In this document: positions 44,477 to 52,798 of the stretch, piece after piece
Position numbering within the stretch: the stretch's first letter is position 1
Layout: each line of letters begins with the position of its first letter
DNA from: Litoreibacter arenae DSM 19593
Lineage (GTDB): Bacteria > Pseudomonadota > Alphaproteobacteria > Rhodobacterales > Rhodobacteraceae
Assembly: GCF_000442275.2 (NCBI RefSeq)
Contig: NZ_KE557310.1
Location: 124,001-188,000 of the forward strand
Reading direction: 5' to 3'
DNA length: 64,000 nt
Position numbers and translations under genes: made by a program
Notes under the pieces: model-generated
The model's input: the letters and a program-made list of their open reading frames with translations, nothing else
Told to the model about the DNA's origin: nothing
Database searches by the model: none

Positions 44477-45235
44477 TTATCCTCTCTCATCCGATCCCAT
44501 TTTTCGTTCCAGCCAGCGCACGCCAGCGCTGATCAGCAGCACCAGCACGAGGTATTCCACAATCAAAAGTGTGTAGATTTCCAGCGGCCGGTATTCCGTC
44601 ACCACCAACTCGTTCGCGCGGCGGGTCAATTCCTGCATGCCGATCACGGAGGCAAAGGCAGACATCTTCACGATGTAGATAAACTGGTTCGCCAAAGGCG
44701 GCAGAATACGCCGGATGGCCTGAGGCAGGATCACGTAACGCATGGTTTGTATGTAGCTCAGGCCAATGGTCTTGGCGGCCTCGGTCTGGCCTTTCGCGAT
44801 GCTCTGGATTCCAGCCCGGTAGATTTCGGCGGTAAAGGCACTATCCGACAAAGCCAGCGTGATGATCGCCCCCCAGAACGGGTCAATCTGGATGTTCAGC
44901 CCCATGGACTTGAACACGATGGGCAGGCCGTAAAATACCCAGAACAACATCGGCAGCAGCGGGATGGCGCGGATGAACTCGACATAGACGCGGTTGATCA
45001 CACGGATGCCCCGCCGCTCCGACAGGCCGGGCAAGGCGACGATCAATCCCAACACCATCGAGATCGACGCGGCGATCAGCGAGAGCAGGATTGTCGCCCC
45101 CATGCCATTCACCAGAAACTTGATGTTGGTCCATCCGGCGGGGGTCATGGGATTGACTACATACCATCCCCAAATGTCGGAGGAGCCGCAGCCGGACAGC
45201 ACCAGCAGCGCCGCTAGGGAGAAAAGGACCCGCAT
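44477..45235 (-). CDS. Polar amino acid ABC transporter permease
   Basis: Membrane permease of 252 residues (HisM/GlnP family) with five membrane segments and the EAA-type loop GQTEAAKTIGLSYIQTMRYV, where the ATPase docks. VEFIRAIPLLPMLFWVFYGL is the family signature. The start [20 protein letters not shown] overlaps the ATPase stop. This start resembles a lipoprotein signal (LVLSGC), which is odd for a permease; a later start is possible. Confidence 0.88.
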   Translation of the reverse strand: MRVLFSLAALLVLSGCGSSDIWGWYVVNPMTPAGWTNIKFLVNGMGATILLSLIAASISMVLGLIVALPGLSERRGIRVINRVYVEFIRAIPLLPMLFWVFYGLPIVFKSMGLNIQIDPFWGAIITLALSDSAFTAEIYRAGIQSIAKGQTEAAKTIGLSYIQTMRYVILPQAIRRILPPLANQFIYIVKMSAFASVIGMQELTRRANELVVTEYRPLEIYTLLIVEYLVLVLLISAGVRWLERKMGSDERG

Positions 45236-45975
45236 CAGTGTGACAATATCTGTTTGAGGAAGGTCTGTGTGCGCTGCGATTTGGGCGCGGTGAAGAACTC
45301 TTCCGGCGTGCCGGTTTCCACTATTTCGCCTTCGTCCATGAACACCATCTGATCGGCCACCTTGCGGGCAAACCCCATCTCGTGGGTGACGACCACCATG
45401 GTCATGCCTTCCACCGCCAACTCGACGATCACGTCCAGCACTTCGGAGATCATTTCGGGGTCCAGAGCCGACGTCGGTTCGTCGAACAGCATCACCTTCG
45501 GCTCCATACACAGGCTCCGCGCGATGGCGACGCGTTGCTGCTGGCCGCCTGATAGCTGGCCAGGCCGCTTGTGCGCCTGCTCTGGGATGCGGACCCGCTC
45601 AAGGTATTTCATAGCCCGCGCCTCGGCGTCCTTGCGCGACAGGCCGCGCGCCTTCATCGGGCCAAGCAATAAGTTTTCCATCACCGTCAGATGCGGGAAC
45701 AGGTTGAACTGTTGGAAGACCATCCCGACCTCGGACCGGATCGCCTCCAACGCCTTGGCGCTGCCGTCCTGCACCACGCCGCCGATCCTGATCACGCCCT
45801 TTTGATGCGTCTCAAGCCGGTTGATGCATCGCACCACGGTGGATTTCCCGGAGCCCGACGGCCCGCAAATCACCACCCGGTCGCCCGGCTTCACGTTTAG
45901 ATTAATGCCTTTGAGAACCTGAAAGTCGCCAAACCACTTGTCCACATCGATCATCTCGATCGCGTCTTGTGTCAC
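45235..45975 (-). CDS. Polar amino acid ABC transporter ATP-binding protein
   Basis: ATPase of 246 residues. Walker A is [13 protein letters not shown], the signature [15 protein letters not shown], Walker [15 protein letters not shown] and the switch histidine VVTHEMGFA, all intact. The start is a GTG (complement of 45973-45975); an ATG eight codons in ([11 protein letters not shown]) is an alternative. It works with the permease downstream and probably the divergent binding protein at 46112. Confidence 0.94.
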   Translation of the reverse strand: MTQDAIEMIDVDKWFGDFQVLKGINLNVKPGDRVVICGPSGSGKSTVVRCINRLETHQKGVIRIGGVVQDGSAKALEAIRSEVGMVFQQFNLFPHLTVMENLLLGPMKARGLSRKDAEARAMKYLERVRIPEQAHKRPGQLSGGQQQRVAIARSLCMEPKVMLFDEPTSALDPEMISEVLDVIVELAVEGMTMVVVTHEMGFARKVADQMVFMDEGEIVETGTPEEFFTAPKSQRTQTFLKQILSH

Positions 45976-46111
45976 ACTTGCGCCCTTCCGGCCTTGCCAT
46001 CTATTACCTTGAGGTTATGTGGCAAGTGATCGAAACTTCAAGTCACGATCATTCGTGATCTTGCAAACGCAACGACAAGGTCACCTGTCCAACACCGGAG
46101 AAACTTCCAAG

Positions 46112-46882
46112 ATGAAACAATTTGCAAACGCCCTCGCGGCGCTGGCTTTCGGCGCGGTCATGAGCACCGCCGCCTTTGCCCAATCCGCCCTGAACGAAAT
46201 CCTTGACGGTGGCGTGCTTAAAGTCGGCACCACCGGCGACTGGAACCCGATGTCCGTGCGCGACCCCGCCACCAACAGCTACAAGGGCTACGACATCGAC
46301 ATTATGACCGAGCTTGCCAAAGATCTTGGCGTCGAGGTCGAGTTCGTCCCAACCGATTGGAAAACGCTTGTGAATGGCGTGTCGGCTGGCAGCTACCACA
46401 TGACCGGCTCCGCTTCCATTTCGCCTGCACGCATGAAAGTTGCAGGCTTCTCGGAGAGCTATATCGCGGTCGAAATATTCCCCTTCACCCTGAAGGAAAA
46501 CGCCGACAAGTTTGACGGCTATGAGAGCATCAACAAGCCCGAAGTGACAGTGGCCACGACCCTTGGCACCACGTTTGAGGGGCTTGCCCGCGAATGGTTC
46601 CCGAATGCCACGATCAAGGTCGTCGAGGCGCCTGCACGCGGCTATCAGGAAGTGATCGCGGGCCGCGCCGATGTGTTCATTACCTCCAACATCGAAGGCT
46701 CCACGCTGGACGACAAATTCCCCGTCGTGCGTGTCCCCGGAACCGAGCCGCGCGCGCCCTCGCCTATTGCTATGCTGCTGCCGCAAGGCGACCAGATCTG
46801 GATCAACTACGTAAACAACTGGATCAAGGTGAAGCAAGCTGGCGGGTTTTTCGAAACCACCGCGGCGAACTGGGGCCTTTAA
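46112..46882 (+). CDS. ABC transporter substrate-binding protein (cyclohexadienyl-dehydratase-like fold)
   Basis: Periplasmic binding protein of 256 residues (SBP family 3), starting MKQFANALAALAFGAVMS with a signal peptide ending AAFAQ. LKVGTTGDWNPMSVRDPATN and YKGYDIDIMTELAKDLGVEV are the ligand-binding core. Sequences of this type are often labelled PheC/arogenate dehydratase because of shared ancestry; adjacency to the ABC genes supports transport. The upstream gap has a CACGA-TCAT-TCGTG dyad (46044-46057). Confidence 0.88.
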   Translation: MKQFANALAALAFGAVMSTAAFAQSALNEILDGGVLKVGTTGDWNPMSVRDPATNSYKGYDIDIMTELAKDLGVEVEFVPTDWKTLVNGVSAGSYHMTGSASISPARMKVAGFSESYIAVEIFPFTLKENADKFDGYESINKPEVTVATTLGTTFEGLAREWFPNATIKVVEAPARGYQEVIAGRADVFITSNIEGSTLDDKFPVVRVPGTEPRAPSPIAMLLPQGDQIWINYVNNWIKVKQAGGFFETTAANWGL

Positions 46883-46902
46883 GTTCTTAGTGACATTCTT
46901 TG

Positions 46903-46934
46903 AAAAGGCCGCCGCACATGCAGCGGCCTTTTTT
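46903..46934. terminator. Rho-independent terminator
   Basis: A 10-bp stem (AAAAGGCCGC 46903-46912 with GCGGCCTTTT 46923-46932) followed by TT, 20 bp after the binding-protein stop. It lies between convergent genes; the A-run at its left side may also let it serve the gph gene on the minus strand. Confidence 0.88.
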
Positions 46935-46952
46935 CATGGCAAAACGCTAGGT

Positions 46953-47591
46953 TTAAGCGTACCGCGACAGGTCAAGCCCGTGCCATGTGTCGAAACACTC
47001 CTCCGGCCGCAAGCCTTCCACCGGCGTTGGTTGGTAACCGCCAGTGAAGTAGGCGAAAGACATCTCCGCCGCGCGGGCGGTGCGGAAATCGGTGACGCTG
47101 TCCCCGACATAGAGACATTCCTCGACGGTCAACCCCAACGCGACTGTTGTATGCACTAATGGCAGCGGATCGGGCTTCTTCGCGGGTGTGCTGTCCCCAC
47201 CGGTTATCACGTCGAAATAACGCGTCAGATCAAGCTGGTCGCACAGGTCGCGGGCCGGGATTTCCGGCTTGTTGGTGCAAAGCGCCATCGGCAAATCCAG
47301 CATATCGAGCGTTTCGCGCACCCCGTCGAAAAGCCGCGTCAGCGTGGTCAGGTCCCTGGCATAGGCGCGGTTCATCTGCGCGTAATGCGGGGTCAGGTCG
47401 TCCGGTACGCCGCCGGTCGCGCGAAGGCAACGCTCCACCAGTTTCTCGATGCCGTTGCCGACGAAGCCGATCACCTGTTCCAAGGTCACAGGATCGCGGC
47501 CCGCATGGGACAGCATCACATTCGCCGCCGCATGAATGTCAGGTGCGGAATGGACGAGCGTCCCGTCGAGGTCGAAAATTACAGCCTTCAT
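46953..47591 (-). CDS. gph: Phosphoglycolate phosphatase (HAD family)
   Basis: HAD hydrolase of 212 residues, starting MKAVIFDLDGTLVHSAPDI with the nucleophile aspartate in FDLDGT. Motif III is KKPDPLPL and motif IV YVGDSVTDFRTA. IGFVGNGIEKLVERCL is typical of Gph. It dephosphorylates 2-phosphoglycolate produced by DNA repair or carbon metabolism. It is convergent with the binding-protein gene; the downstream TRAP operon reads towards it on the same strand. Confidence 0.85.
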   Translation of the reverse strand: MKAVIFDLDGTLVHSAPDIHAAANVMLSHAGRDPVTLEQVIGFVGNGIEKLVERCLRATGGVPDDLTPHYAQMNRAYARDLTTLTRLFDGVRETLDMLDLPMALCTNKPEIPARDLCDQLDLTRYFDVITGGDSTPAKKPDPLPLVHTTVALGLTVEECLYVGDSVTDFRTARAAEMSFAYFTGGYQPTPVEGLRPEECFDTWHGLDLSRYA

Positions 47592-47629
47592 CCGACCAAA
47601 GCTAAGCCCGTTCAGAGATGTCCGCCAGC

Positions 47630-49024
47630 CTATTTTACGATGATCTCCGGCCCCATCATCAGAGTCGGCAGCCATGTCGAGATGAACGGCACATAGGTGA
47701 CGATGATCAGGAACACGAACAGCACGGCCAGGAATGGCAGCGCCGCGCGTACCACGGCCATCATCGGCATCTGCGCCACGCCCGAAGTCACGAATAGGTT
47801 GAGGCCCACGGGCGGCGTAATCATCCCGATTTCCATGTTCACCACCATGATAATGCCGAGATGGATCGGGTCGATACCCAGCTCGATCGCGATCGGGAAC
47901 ACCAACGGGGCCACGATGACGATCAGGCCGGACGGCTCCATGAATTGCCCACCGATGAGCAGGATGATGTTGACCATCACAAGGAACATCACCGGCCCCA
48001 GCCCCGCCGCCAGCATCGCATCCGCGATGTGTTGCGGGATTTGCTCGTCGGTGAGGACGTGTTTCAGGATCAGCGCGTTGGCGATGATGAACATGAGCAT
48101 CACCGTCAGCTTGCCTGCATCAAATAACGTCGCAAACGTGTCCCGGTGGAAGAACGCCGTGACCAATGCGATGGGGCGGTCCAGCAGCGTCAGGTTGCGC
48201 TGCCCGTCAATGGTCTTGAGCGGCCCCATGTCACGGTAAATGAACGTCGCCACGAAGAACGCATAGACGGACGCGACGGCGGCCGCTTCTGTCGGCGTAA
48301 AGATCGCGCCGGTCAGGCCGGGGATGCCGTAGATGCCGACCATGATGATGATGATGAGCATCAAACCCCAGAAGGCGTCTCGGAAGCTCTCGAATATCTC
48401 GCCCCAGCCCTGCCATTCACCTTTTGGCAGGTTTTTGATGCGGGCCATGACGTAGATGGTAATCATCAGCATCGTACCGGCCAATATGCCCGGCAGCACG
48501 CCTGCCAAGAACATCCGGCCCACCGACACGTCGGTGGCGGAAGCGTAAACCACCATCACGATGGAAGGCGGGATCAGGATGCCCAGCGTGCCTGCGTTAC
48601 AGATCACACCTGCGGCGAAGTCCTTGGTGTAGCCGACCTTGACCATCGCCGCGATAACGATGGAGCCGATGGCAACCACGGTGGCGGGCGACGAGCCGGA
48701 GAGGGCAGCGAAGATCATACAGGCAAGCACGCCTGCAATCGCCAAACCGCCGCGCAAGTGACCAACGCAAGCGATGGAGAACCGGATGATCCGTGCCGCC
48801 ACACCACCCGTCGACATGAAACTCGACGCGAGGATGAAGAACGGGATGGCCAGCAGGGTGTAGTGGCCCGCCATGGCCTGAAACAAGGACGCTGCAATGG
48901 AGGCCAGAGATGTGTCGCTGAACATCAGCAGGAACAGCATGGACGATAGACCAAGAGAGACAGCGATCGGGACACCGATCATCAGCATGCCGACAATCAG
49001 CACAAAAAGCAGAACCACATCCAT
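47630..49024 (-). CDS. dctM: C4-dicarboxylate-type TRAP transporter large permease
   Basis: Permease of 464 residues with about twelve membrane segments. FAALSGSSPATVVAIGSIVI, LGILIPPSIVMVVYASAT and GAIFTPTEAAAVASVYAFF are DctM signatures; the C-terminal half has GMITPPVGLNLFVTS. It follows dctQ by four bases. A dicarboxylate substrate is suggested by the adjacent dctBD genes. Confidence 0.94.
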   Translation of the reverse strand: MDVVLLFVLIVGMLMIGVPIAVSLGLSSMLFLLMFSDTSLASIAASLFQAMAGHYTLLAIPFFILASSFMSTGGVAARIIRFSIACVGHLRGGLAIAGVLACMIFAALSGSSPATVVAIGSIVIAAMVKVGYTKDFAAGVICNAGTLGILIPPSIVMVVYASATDVSVGRMFLAGVLPGILAGTMLMITIYVMARIKNLPKGEWQGWGEIFESFRDAFWGLMLIIIIMVGIYGIPGLTGAIFTPTEAAAVASVYAFFVATFIYRDMGPLKTIDGQRNLTLLDRPIALVTAFFHRDTFATLFDAGKLTVMLMFIIANALILKHVLTDEQIPQHIADAMLAAGLGPVMFLVMVNIILLIGGQFMEPSGLIVIVAPLVFPIAIELGIDPIHLGIIMVVNMEIGMITPPVGLNLFVTSGVAQMPMMAVVRAALPFLAVLFVFLIIVTYVPFISTWLPTLMMGPEIIVK

Positions 49025-49028
49025 TGAC

Positions 49029-49712
49029 TTAAGTCCCTTGCTTATGTGTCGCGGTGAGGTCCTCTATGGCCTCCTCCGCTTCATGGCTGACAATCATCGT
49101 GTGCTGCGTGCCGCGCAGCACCTTGATGAAAGCCTGCACAAAGCGCAGCAGGATAAGCGCGCAGGCGAATGGCAGCATGGTGTAGGGGACGAAATCCGGC
49201 AGCTTGGAGTAGCTGTCACCGTCGTTGATCAAGTCCGCCAGAAAATTCAGGAAGAACGGCATGGGCACCTGATCGGTTTCCATGAAAGCACGGCTACGGG
49301 TCTCGATGAAGCCTGTCGGGAACCAGCGGCCCGACGTCACATCCAGCCCCGCGAACGGTGCCCAGTAATCGTAGGCCCCTTTCATCAAAAGCACGGCATA
49401 GACGACACAGATCAGGGCAGAGACGATCAGCACGCCCTTGCGTGGCCCCTTGGGCAACACGTTGGTCAGCGCGTCGACGCCCAGATGGGTATTCTTCTTG
49501 ATGCCGTAGCTGATGCCCAGAAGGACCATCCAGGCAAACAGCATCAACACCACCTCAAGGCTCCAGATCAGGGAGGCGTTGAAAACGTAGCGGCGGATCA
49601 CGTTGACGAATGTCAGGATCACCATGATGCCGAGCATGAGCGCGATCGCGTTTTCCTCAAGCCGGTCGATGAAGCGCCCAACGGCGCTTGGCTCGTCTTC
49701 TTGGTGGTGCAC
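49029..49712 (-). CDS. dctQ: C4-dicarboxylate-type TRAP transporter small permease
   Basis: Membrane protein of 227 residues starting at GTG (complement of 49710-49712) with GGAGGAAG upstream. Four membrane segments; VIRRYVFNASLIWSLEVVL is the DctQ signature. It has a large loop (about residues 115-165, GLDVTSGRWFPTGF and following) before the last helix, as in the C4-dicarboxylate DctQ branch. Confidence 0.92.
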   Translation of the reverse strand: MHHQEDEPSAVGRFIDRLEENAIALMLGIMVILTFVNVIRRYVFNASLIWSLEVVLMLFAWMVLLGISYGIKKNTHLGVDALTNVLPKGPRKGVLIVSALICVVYAVLLMKGAYDYWAPFAGLDVTSGRWFPTGFIETRSRAFMETDQVPMPFFLNFLADLINDGDSYSKLPDFVPYTMLPFACALILLRFVQAFIKVLRGTQHTMIVSHEAEEAIEDLTATHKQGT

Positions 49713-49799
49713 GTGACTTCCTCCCCGAAATCAGACGTCTTCTTTTTGCAGGCAGGCGCGACCACAAAGCCGCGCCTGCCCGTTTTTGTTATAGCCCGA

Positions 49800-50801
49800 T
49801 TAGTTCTGGGCGTTGATCTCTTGCGCGGCGGCGATGTTCTCAGCACCAACGTCGCCTTCAAACTGCGCCCAGACGGGCTTCATGGCTTCGACCCAAGCAG
49901 TCCGCTGCTCAGGGGTCAGTTCCCGCACTGTGCCACCGGCGTCGAGGATGGCCTGCTTGGCCTCTTCGTTTACCTTGGTGGAATCGGCGTTGCGTTCGAC
50001 AGTGACCTCTTCGAGGATCGTCAGGAACTGTTCGCGCACGTCTGCGTCAAGGCTATCCAGCCAGTCGACGGAAGCCACGACCATGTAGTCGATGATGCCG
50101 TGGTTGGTCTCGGTGATGCCGTCCTGCACTTCGAAGAATTTCTGGCCGTAGATGTTGGACCAGGTGTTTTCCTGACCGTCGACAACACCGGTTTGCAGCG
50201 CGCCATAGACCTCTGCAAATGCCATTGGTTGCGGCGACGCGTCCAAAGCCTGCATCTGGGCGACCAGCACGTCAGAGGGCTGCACGCGGAATTTCAGTCC
50301 GGCGGCGTCGGAGGGCATCAGCAGTGGCTTGTTGGCAGAGATTTGCTTCATGCCGTTATGCCAGAATTGCAGACCTTGAAGACCACGCTTGGCCATAACG
50401 CCTTTCATGGCCTCGCCGGCTTCCGAAGTCTGGAAAGCGTCCACCGCGTTGATGTTCTTGAACATAAACGGCAGGTCGAACAGGCGGTATTGCTTGGTGA
50501 AGCTCTCGAACAGGGACAGCGACGGTGCACCCAGCTGAACGTCGCCTTGCAGAATGGCCTCAAGGACTTGCTCGTCCTTATAGAGTGTCGAGTTCGGAAA
50601 CACTTCCATGCAGGCCTTGCCTTGCATCTCGTCATTCACGCGCTGCTCCAGCAGCGAGGCAGCGATGCCTTTTGGGTGTTTATCGGTGTTGGTGACGTGG
50701 CTGAACTTGATGACCACTTCGCCGTCGTCGCACGCAGCAGCAGCGACACCCGGGACAAGAGCGACAGCGGCGACGCAAGCCGCCTTAAGAATAGATTTCA
50801 T
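49800..50801 (-). CDS. dctP: C4-dicarboxylate-type TRAP substrate-binding protein
   Basis: Periplasmic protein of 333 residues, starting MKSILKAACVAAVALVPGVA with GGGAGGAAACC just upstream. IKFSHVTNTDKHPKGIAASL near the mature start, LKFRVQPSDVLVAQMQALDA with the ligand arginine, and VYGALQTGVVDGQENTWSNI match the malate/succinate/fumarate-binding DctP branch. It is divergent from dctB, the usual arrangement of a dct locus. Confidence 0.94.
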   Translation of the reverse strand: MKSILKAACVAAVALVPGVAAAACDDGEVVIKFSHVTNTDKHPKGIAASLLEQRVNDEMQGKACMEVFPNSTLYKDEQVLEAILQGDVQLGAPSLSLFESFTKQYRLFDLPFMFKNINAVDAFQTSEAGEAMKGVMAKRGLQGLQFWHNGMKQISANKPLLMPSDAAGLKFRVQPSDVLVAQMQALDASPQPMAFAEVYGALQTGVVDGQENTWSNIYGQKFFEVQDGITETNHGIIDYMVVASVDWLDSLDADVREQFLTILEEVTVERNADSTKVNEEAKQAILDAGGTVRELTPEQRTAWVEAMKPVWAQFEGDVGAENIAAAQEINAQN

Positions 50802-50912
50802 GGTTTCCTCCCATTGGAATTTCAATCGGACGGGAAGCCCCGCCGGACGCTGCGAGCATTGCAAGAAGGGTGATAGCCGCGCAAGGGACTCCTTCGTCGA
50901 ATGTTTTCCTTT

Positions 50913-51017
50913 TATATATCAAATATATACGCGTTTTTTACACTGCCGATAATCAAGAAATTCTGAAATCTCGCACTTTTTAGCAATGCCGCACCCTGAA
51001 AATTGCGGTATTTCGCA
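50913..51017. promoter_or_regulatory. Divergent dctP/dctB control region
   Basis: The 242-bp gap between dctP and dctB contains a perfect dyad TATATAT-CAA-ATATATA (50913-50929) and, nearer dctB, TGCG-GTATTT-CGCA (51004-51017). The AT-rich part contrasts with the rest of the window and probably includes the dctP promoter. I do not see a clear GG-N10-GC sigma-54 element. Confidence 0.45.
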
Positions 51018-51043
51018 CTAATCCCGCCACGATTCGAGACCTC

Positions 51044-52798
51044 ATGATCGCCCCCCTGTTCCCCAAAACGCTGCGATATCCGGTGATCGCTTTTCTGGTT
51101 CTCAGCCTCGCGCTTGTGACCGCCAGCTATAATTTCAGCTTGAGGTCAGGGCTCGACCGACTTGCCCGCTCCGGCAGCGTTGTCGTGGCTCAGTCCGCCG
51201 ATCGCCTGATCGCGCAGTTGGAAAGCTACCGCGAGCTGACGGACCTGATGTCACGACACCCGCAAGTCGCTGCACTCATCGAGAACCGCTCGACCGTGCC
51301 GCGCACCTCGGAGTTTCTGTTACGCATCGCGCTGACCACCGGAGCGAAGGAAATCCACACCTTGGACGCAGAGGGCAAAGTGCTGGCGTCATCAACGTTC
51401 GACGACAACGCGCAGATCATCGGCACGGACTGGTCGCAGCGGGCCGACGTCATGGCTGCCAAGACGCGCCGTATGGGCGTGTTTCACTCTGCGGATGTTT
51501 ACGGCAGGCGCAGCTATTACTTCGCGCGCAGCGTTTTGGCGGATGACGGGCAACCGCAGGGATACGTGGTCGTCAAAGTAAACATGGACGAGTTGGAGGC
51601 GGAGTGGCGCATTGACGAGAATGTGGTGACTTTCTTCGACGACGCGGGGATCGGGTTCGTCTCAAACCGCCTTGCAGTGGCTCTGATGCGCGACGAAACC
51701 ATTGCGCAAGTTCCGCCAACAGCATTCGACTATCCACTGGCCTTGGTGACGACGTTTCCGGAATACGAAATCCATCACGCCGGCGGGCACGCGCTCTGGC
51801 AGTTTCAGGACGCGGCAGAGATGCCAAAGCGTGCTTTGGTGATCTCCCAGGATGTGCCGCTGATTGAGATGACAGCGCGGGCATTCATGGACGCCGAACC
51901 GGCGCTCTCTGACGCGCGCCTCTTGGCAGCCTTGACCGCGGCGATGCTATCGCTGTTCGGGTTGGGCGTCGCCATCTTCGTGCAAAGCCGCGCAAGACTG
52001 GCTGACCGGTTGCGGCTGGAGGAAGAAGCCAACTCGCAGCTTGAAGCCCGCGTCGCCAAACGCAACGCGCAACTGCAAAAAGCGCAGGACGACCTGATCC
52101 ACGCGAGCAAGCTAACGGCGTTGGGGCAAATGTCGGCGGGGATCAGCCACGAGTTGAACCAGCCCCTCTCTGCCATCCAGAACTACGCCGAGAATGCGAA
52201 GAAGCTGATAGAGCTGGGACGTGATCCCGATGCCCGCGAAAACCTGACGTTAATCTCGGAGCAGACGCAGCGTATGGGGCGCATCATCCACAACCTGCGC
52301 GGGTTTGCCCGAAAGGAAACCGAACCGCTTGAGCGCGTGAATGTGGCCGACGTGCTGGAGGCGTCTCTGGGCTTGGCCGCGCAACGGGCTGTGTCAGAAG
52401 GTATCGTGTTCAAGGTTGACACGATCACGGACGCATGGGTCGATGCAGGCCACGTCCGGTTGCAGCAGGTAATCGTTAACCTCTTATCAAACGCCATGGA
52501 CGCGTTGGGCGATAGCGCGGTCAAGGAAATCTCTGTGTCGCTGACCCGGCGACGCGGGCAGGTCCAGCTTGTCATCGCCGACACCGGCCCGGGATTGGCG
52601 GACATCGACCGGGCTTTTGAGCCATTCTACACCACCAAGGAAATCGGGGCTTCGAAGGGTATGGGCCTCGGGTTGTCTATTTCCTATGGAATTATAGGCA
52701 GCTTTGGCGGCCTGATCAGCGTTGAAAATCTGGAAGGCTCGGGTGCCGCGTTCACGGTCACCCTACCAGCCCTGACCCTACAAGAGGCCGAAGAATGA
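51044..52798 (+). CDS. dctB: C4-dicarboxylate sensor histidine kinase DctB
   Basis: Membrane kinase of 584 residues. Membrane helices are at about residues 12-30 and 293-314, enclosing a periplasmic double-Cache sensor domain (for example SYYFARSVLADDGQPQGYVV). Then a coiled linker, the phospho-acceptor histidine 369 in GISHELNQPLSAIQN and the ATPase motifs NLLSNAMDAL, ADTGPGL and GMGLGLSISYGI. It senses periplasmic dicarboxylates and phosphorylates DctD. The stop overlaps dctD in an ATGA. Confidence 0.94.
   Translation: MIAPLFPKTLRYPVIAFLVLSLALVTASYNFSLRSGLDRLARSGSVVVAQSADRLIAQLESYRELTDLMSRHPQVAALIENRSTVPRTSEFLLRIALTTGAKEIHTLDAEGKVLASSTFDDNAQIIGTDWSQRADVMAAKTRRMGVFHSADVYGRRSYYFARSVLADDGQPQGYVVVKVNMDELEAEWRIDENVVTFFDDAGIGFVSNRLAVALMRDETIAQVPPTAFDYPLALVTTFPEYEIHHAGGHALWQFQDAAEMPKRALVISQDVPLIEMTARAFMDAEPALSDARLLAALTAAMLSLFGLGVAIFVQSRARLADRLRLEEEANSQLEARVAKRNAQLQKAQDDLIHASKLTALGQMSAGISHELNQPLSAIQNYAENAKKLIELGRDPDARENLTLISEQTQRMGRIIHNLRGFARKETEPLERVNVADVLEASLGLAAQRAVSEGIVFKVDTITDAWVDAGHVRLQQVIVNLLSNAMDALGDSAVKEISVSLTRRRGQVQLVIADTGPGLADIDRAFEPFYTTKEIGASKGMGLGLSISYGIIGSFGGLISVENLEGSGAAFTVTLPALTLQEAEE

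Noticed and set aside
46112-46882. Cyclohexadienyl (arogenate) dehydratase assignment
   Set aside because: The family label comes from shared ancestry with binding proteins; the divergent ABC permease and ATPase genes make a transport role more likely.
48897-50873. 658-codon plus-strand frame opposite the dctPQM genes
   Set aside because: His/Arg/Gln-rich shadow of three well-supported TRAP genes; it crosses their intergenic gaps without ribosome sites of its own.
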